Source: an uncultured Cryomorphaceae bacterium
GTDB lineage: Bacteria; Bacteroidota; Bacteroidia; Flavobacteriales; Schleiferiaceae
NCBI GenBank assembly: GCA_937120475.1
Contig: CAKZJV010000007.1
Coordinates: 310,001 to 374,000, forward strand
Length of the DNA stretch: 64,000 nucleotides
Direction of reading: 5' to 3'
Part shown: positions 62,315-64,000 of the stretch, piece by piece
Numbering within the stretch: the first letter of the stretch is position 1
Layout of the letters: every line of letters begins with the position of its first letter
Program-made: the position numbers and the translations under genes
Notes under the pieces: generated by a model
Told to the model about the DNA's origin: nothing
Databases searched by the model: none
The model's input: the letters and a program-made list of their open reading frames with translations, nothing else

Positions 62315-64000
62315 CTAGGGTAGTAAAAGTCTCCCGTCTTTTTCCCCAATCAGCTCTTCGTCCAACATAAACCGGATTATCTCCGTAATGTGCTCTACCG
62401 GATGAGCCAGGTCATGAACCAACTGAGCTGGTTCTGTTGCGCCTTTTGACTTCAGGTATTCTATAATGGATCGTTGGATTTTATCCATTTGCTGGTCTCC
62501 AATGGTATCCCGTTGTCTTTTCCGGCAAACATCGCAATGGCCACAATCTTCAGTGCTCCGTTCCCCAAAATACTCCAATAAGGTGCGGCTGCGGCAATGT
62601 GCATCATTTTCAATAAAGTAAATAACAGATTCTACTCTTTTACGGAGATCCTCGTAGCGGTGACTTAAGTTTTCATCGGAAATGGACAGGTACTCCACCG
62701 CCTGACGTGATTGTACAAGGGTAATGGATGATTCATCGGTTTTAGGAAGATAATCCAACAATCCCTGCTTTTTCAACTGTAACAGCACCGTTTCCACCTT
62801 TTGTGGAGAAGTGCCCAGGCGCGAGGCCAAAAGATTTTCGTTAATGCTGATGTATTCCACGTCCAGTCCACCATAAGAACGTACCAGTGTTTTGATAAGC
62901 GGATCGAGGCCCGGGTTGCGCAACTGAAAATCGTACAGAGTGGTACGGTCAGCCAACAAGAGCAGGCGGGAGGGCTGCCGGAAACCCTCACTCAGGAGGA
63001 TGAGCCCCTCCTTTTCCATAATTTTTAAGCTTTGATAGGTTTTTAATAAGGCCAGACCGTAGTTTTTACAAAAGTCCTGTATATCAAAAGCAAAGTTTTG
63101 ATTTTCACCGGCTCCAATGGCCAATTGCAAATGATTGCTCAAAGCCCGGTACACCTTACGGATGTACTGGATATCCGGAAAACTATCCAGTGAACGGCTT
63201 TTCAGGTCGTGGACATCAGCCGGGCCACATACCACTACCGAATAGGAGGTTTGGCCATCGCGCCCGCCACGTCCCGCTTCCTGGAAGTAGGCCTCCAGGG
63301 AGTCCGGCAGTTCCATGTGTATTACCAGGCGGACATCCGGCTTATCGATACCCATCCCAAACGCATTTGTACAAACCATAATCCGGCTTTCCCCAGCCAA
63401 CCATTTTTGCTGTTTTTGCTGGCGGATGCCATGTTCCAAACCGGCATGGTAATAATCGGCTGAAAAGCCATTTTGTATCAGCCAATGGGCGATTTCAACG
63501 GTGTGTTTACGGTTGCGCGCGTAAATAATAGCAGTACCCGCTATGCGCTTGAGTATTTGCAGGGTACGGCTCCACTTACTTTCGGTCTTCAGTACGTTAT
63601 AGTGCAGGTTGGGCCGGTAAAAGCTTCGCTTAAAAACGTTTTTTTCCCTGAAGTCCAGTTTATCCTGAATATCATCCACCACGGCCGGGGTAGCGGTGGC
63701 GGTAAGGGCCAGTATGGGTGCATCGGGCATTAGCTTACGTATCTCCGCAATTTGCAGGTAAGGCGGCCGGAAATCATAACCCCACTGTGAAATACAATGC
63801 GCCTCATCTACCGCCAGCAGGCTTACTTTCATCCTTTTTAGCCGTTCTTGTACTAAATCAGATTGTAGTCGCTCAGGGGATAGATACAGAAACTTGTAAA
63901 GACCGTTAACGGCATTCTCAAGGGCCAGATCTATTTCGCGGTACGAGAGGTTACTATTAAGGGCAATAGCCGAAATACCGCGCTTTTTAAGATTTTGAAC
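62315..64000 (-). CDS. recQ: ATP-dependent DNA helicase RecQ family, N-terminus beyond window
   Basis: 562 codons are visible and remain open to the window edge; the start (with Walker A) lies beyond 64000. The DEAH box is in LLAVDEAHCISQWGYDFRP. Motifs IV-VI follow: IIYARNRKHTVEIAHWL, YYHAGLEHGIRQQKQ, VCTNAFGMGIDKPDVR and QEAGRGGRDGQ. A zinc-binding CRSRTLLEYFGERSTEDCGHCDVC and a winged-helix end follow; the HRDC domain is not evident. It unwinds 3'-5' DNA in repair. Confidence 0.93.
   Translation of the reverse strand, partial: VQNLKKRGISAIALNSNLSYREIDLALENAVNGLYKFLYLSPERLQSDLVQERLKRMKVSLLAVDEAHCISQWGYDFRPPYLQIAEIRKLMPDAPILALTATATPAVVDDIQDKLDFREKNVFKRSFYRPNLHYNVLKTESKWSRTLQILKRIAGTAIIYARNRKHTVEIAHWLIQNGFSADYYHAGLEHGIRQQKQQKWLAGESRIMVCTNAFGMGIDKPDVRLVIHMELPDSLEAYFQEAGRGGRDGQTSYSVVVCGPADVHDLKSRSLDSFPDIQYIRKVYRALSNHLQLAIGAGENQNFAFDIQDFCKNYGLALLKTYQSLKIMEKEGLILLSEGFRQPSRLLLLADRTTLYDFQLRNPGLDPLIKTLVRSYGGLDVEYISINENLLASRLGTSPQKVETVLLQLKKQGLLDYLPKTDESSITLVQSRQAVEYLSISDENLSHRYEDLRKRVESVIYFIENDAHCRSRTLLEYFGERSTEDCGHCDVCRKRQRDTIGDQQMDKIQRSIIEYLKSKGATEPAQLVHDLAHPVEHITEIIRFMLDEELIGEKDGRLLLP

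Overview
This window is chromosomal DNA from a member of the Bacteroidota, most likely a marine or aquatic relative of the Flavobacteriales. The evidence is family content: DUF5723 outer-membrane proteins, a Brp/Blh carotenoid oxygenase beside a proteorhodopsin remnant, a bacterial GH3 protein, FabI, class II photolyase, TIGR02757, DUF6913 and DUF2752/TM2 pairs. Several start regions also carry the TTG / TAnnTTTG promoter type of this phylum. No rRNA, tRNA or CRISPR array was seen, and no integrase or transposase gene.

Layout. 1-4.1 kb (all minus): two tandem PPK2 polyphosphate kinases (the first cut by the window edge), an RDD membrane protein, a decayed pseudogene, and a retinal locus. The retinal locus has an intact blh but a rhodopsin reduced to its last two helices. 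4.2-6.7 kb: a secreted S9 glutamyl-endopeptidase-like enzyme. 6.9-13.2 kb: a tripartite RND efflux operon (tolC-type, adaptor, pump) under a TetR regulator; the pump gene is split by a one-base frameshift, and two near-identical palindromes probably serve as TetR operators. 13.3-15.6 kb: Crp-family regulator, haloalkane-dehalogenase-like hydrolase and a secreted protein.

15.7-19.07 kb is the most unusual region. Four AT-rich, same-direction single genes are separated by imperfect inverted repeats with TTGCCAAC/GTTGGCAA ends. Each repeat sits 6-18 bases from the flanking coding sequences. This is the layout of integron gene cassettes with attC sites, without an integrase in view (a CALIN-like cluster). 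At the far end lies a fragment of the neighbouring radical-SAM gene, as if a partial duplication or recombination had fixed the array there.

19.1-28.4 kb: radical SAM plus LexA-like XRE/S24 regulator, TPR-LuxR-type sensor, a sigma-region-2-only protein, two methyltransferases, an SGNH hydrolase and an OmpA/PD40 protein. 28.5-36.5 kb: a cell-envelope block with two mirrored lipoprotein/DUF5723 pairs around one divergent promoter region, plus another lipoprotein. 36.5-48.6 kb: housekeeping and stress genes (rarA, rhomboid, TIGR02757, kdsB, PfpI, PA2169 family, photolyase, ligA, dapA). 48.7-54.7 kb: LpoB/COG3014 lipoproteins, DUF2752 and frameshifted TM2 genes, di-haem peroxidase, and a sigma/membrane-protein/Spy-like operon. 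54.8-64 kb: second rhomboid, SCO-like protein, GH3, fabI, prmC, hup, fmt, a DUF6588-like barrel and a window-truncated recQ.

Three genes (RND pump, TPM protein, TM2 protein) each need exactly one added base to restore full length. They may be real recent mutations or sequencing errors; the raw reads would decide. Function calls rest on motifs read by eye, not on database searches.
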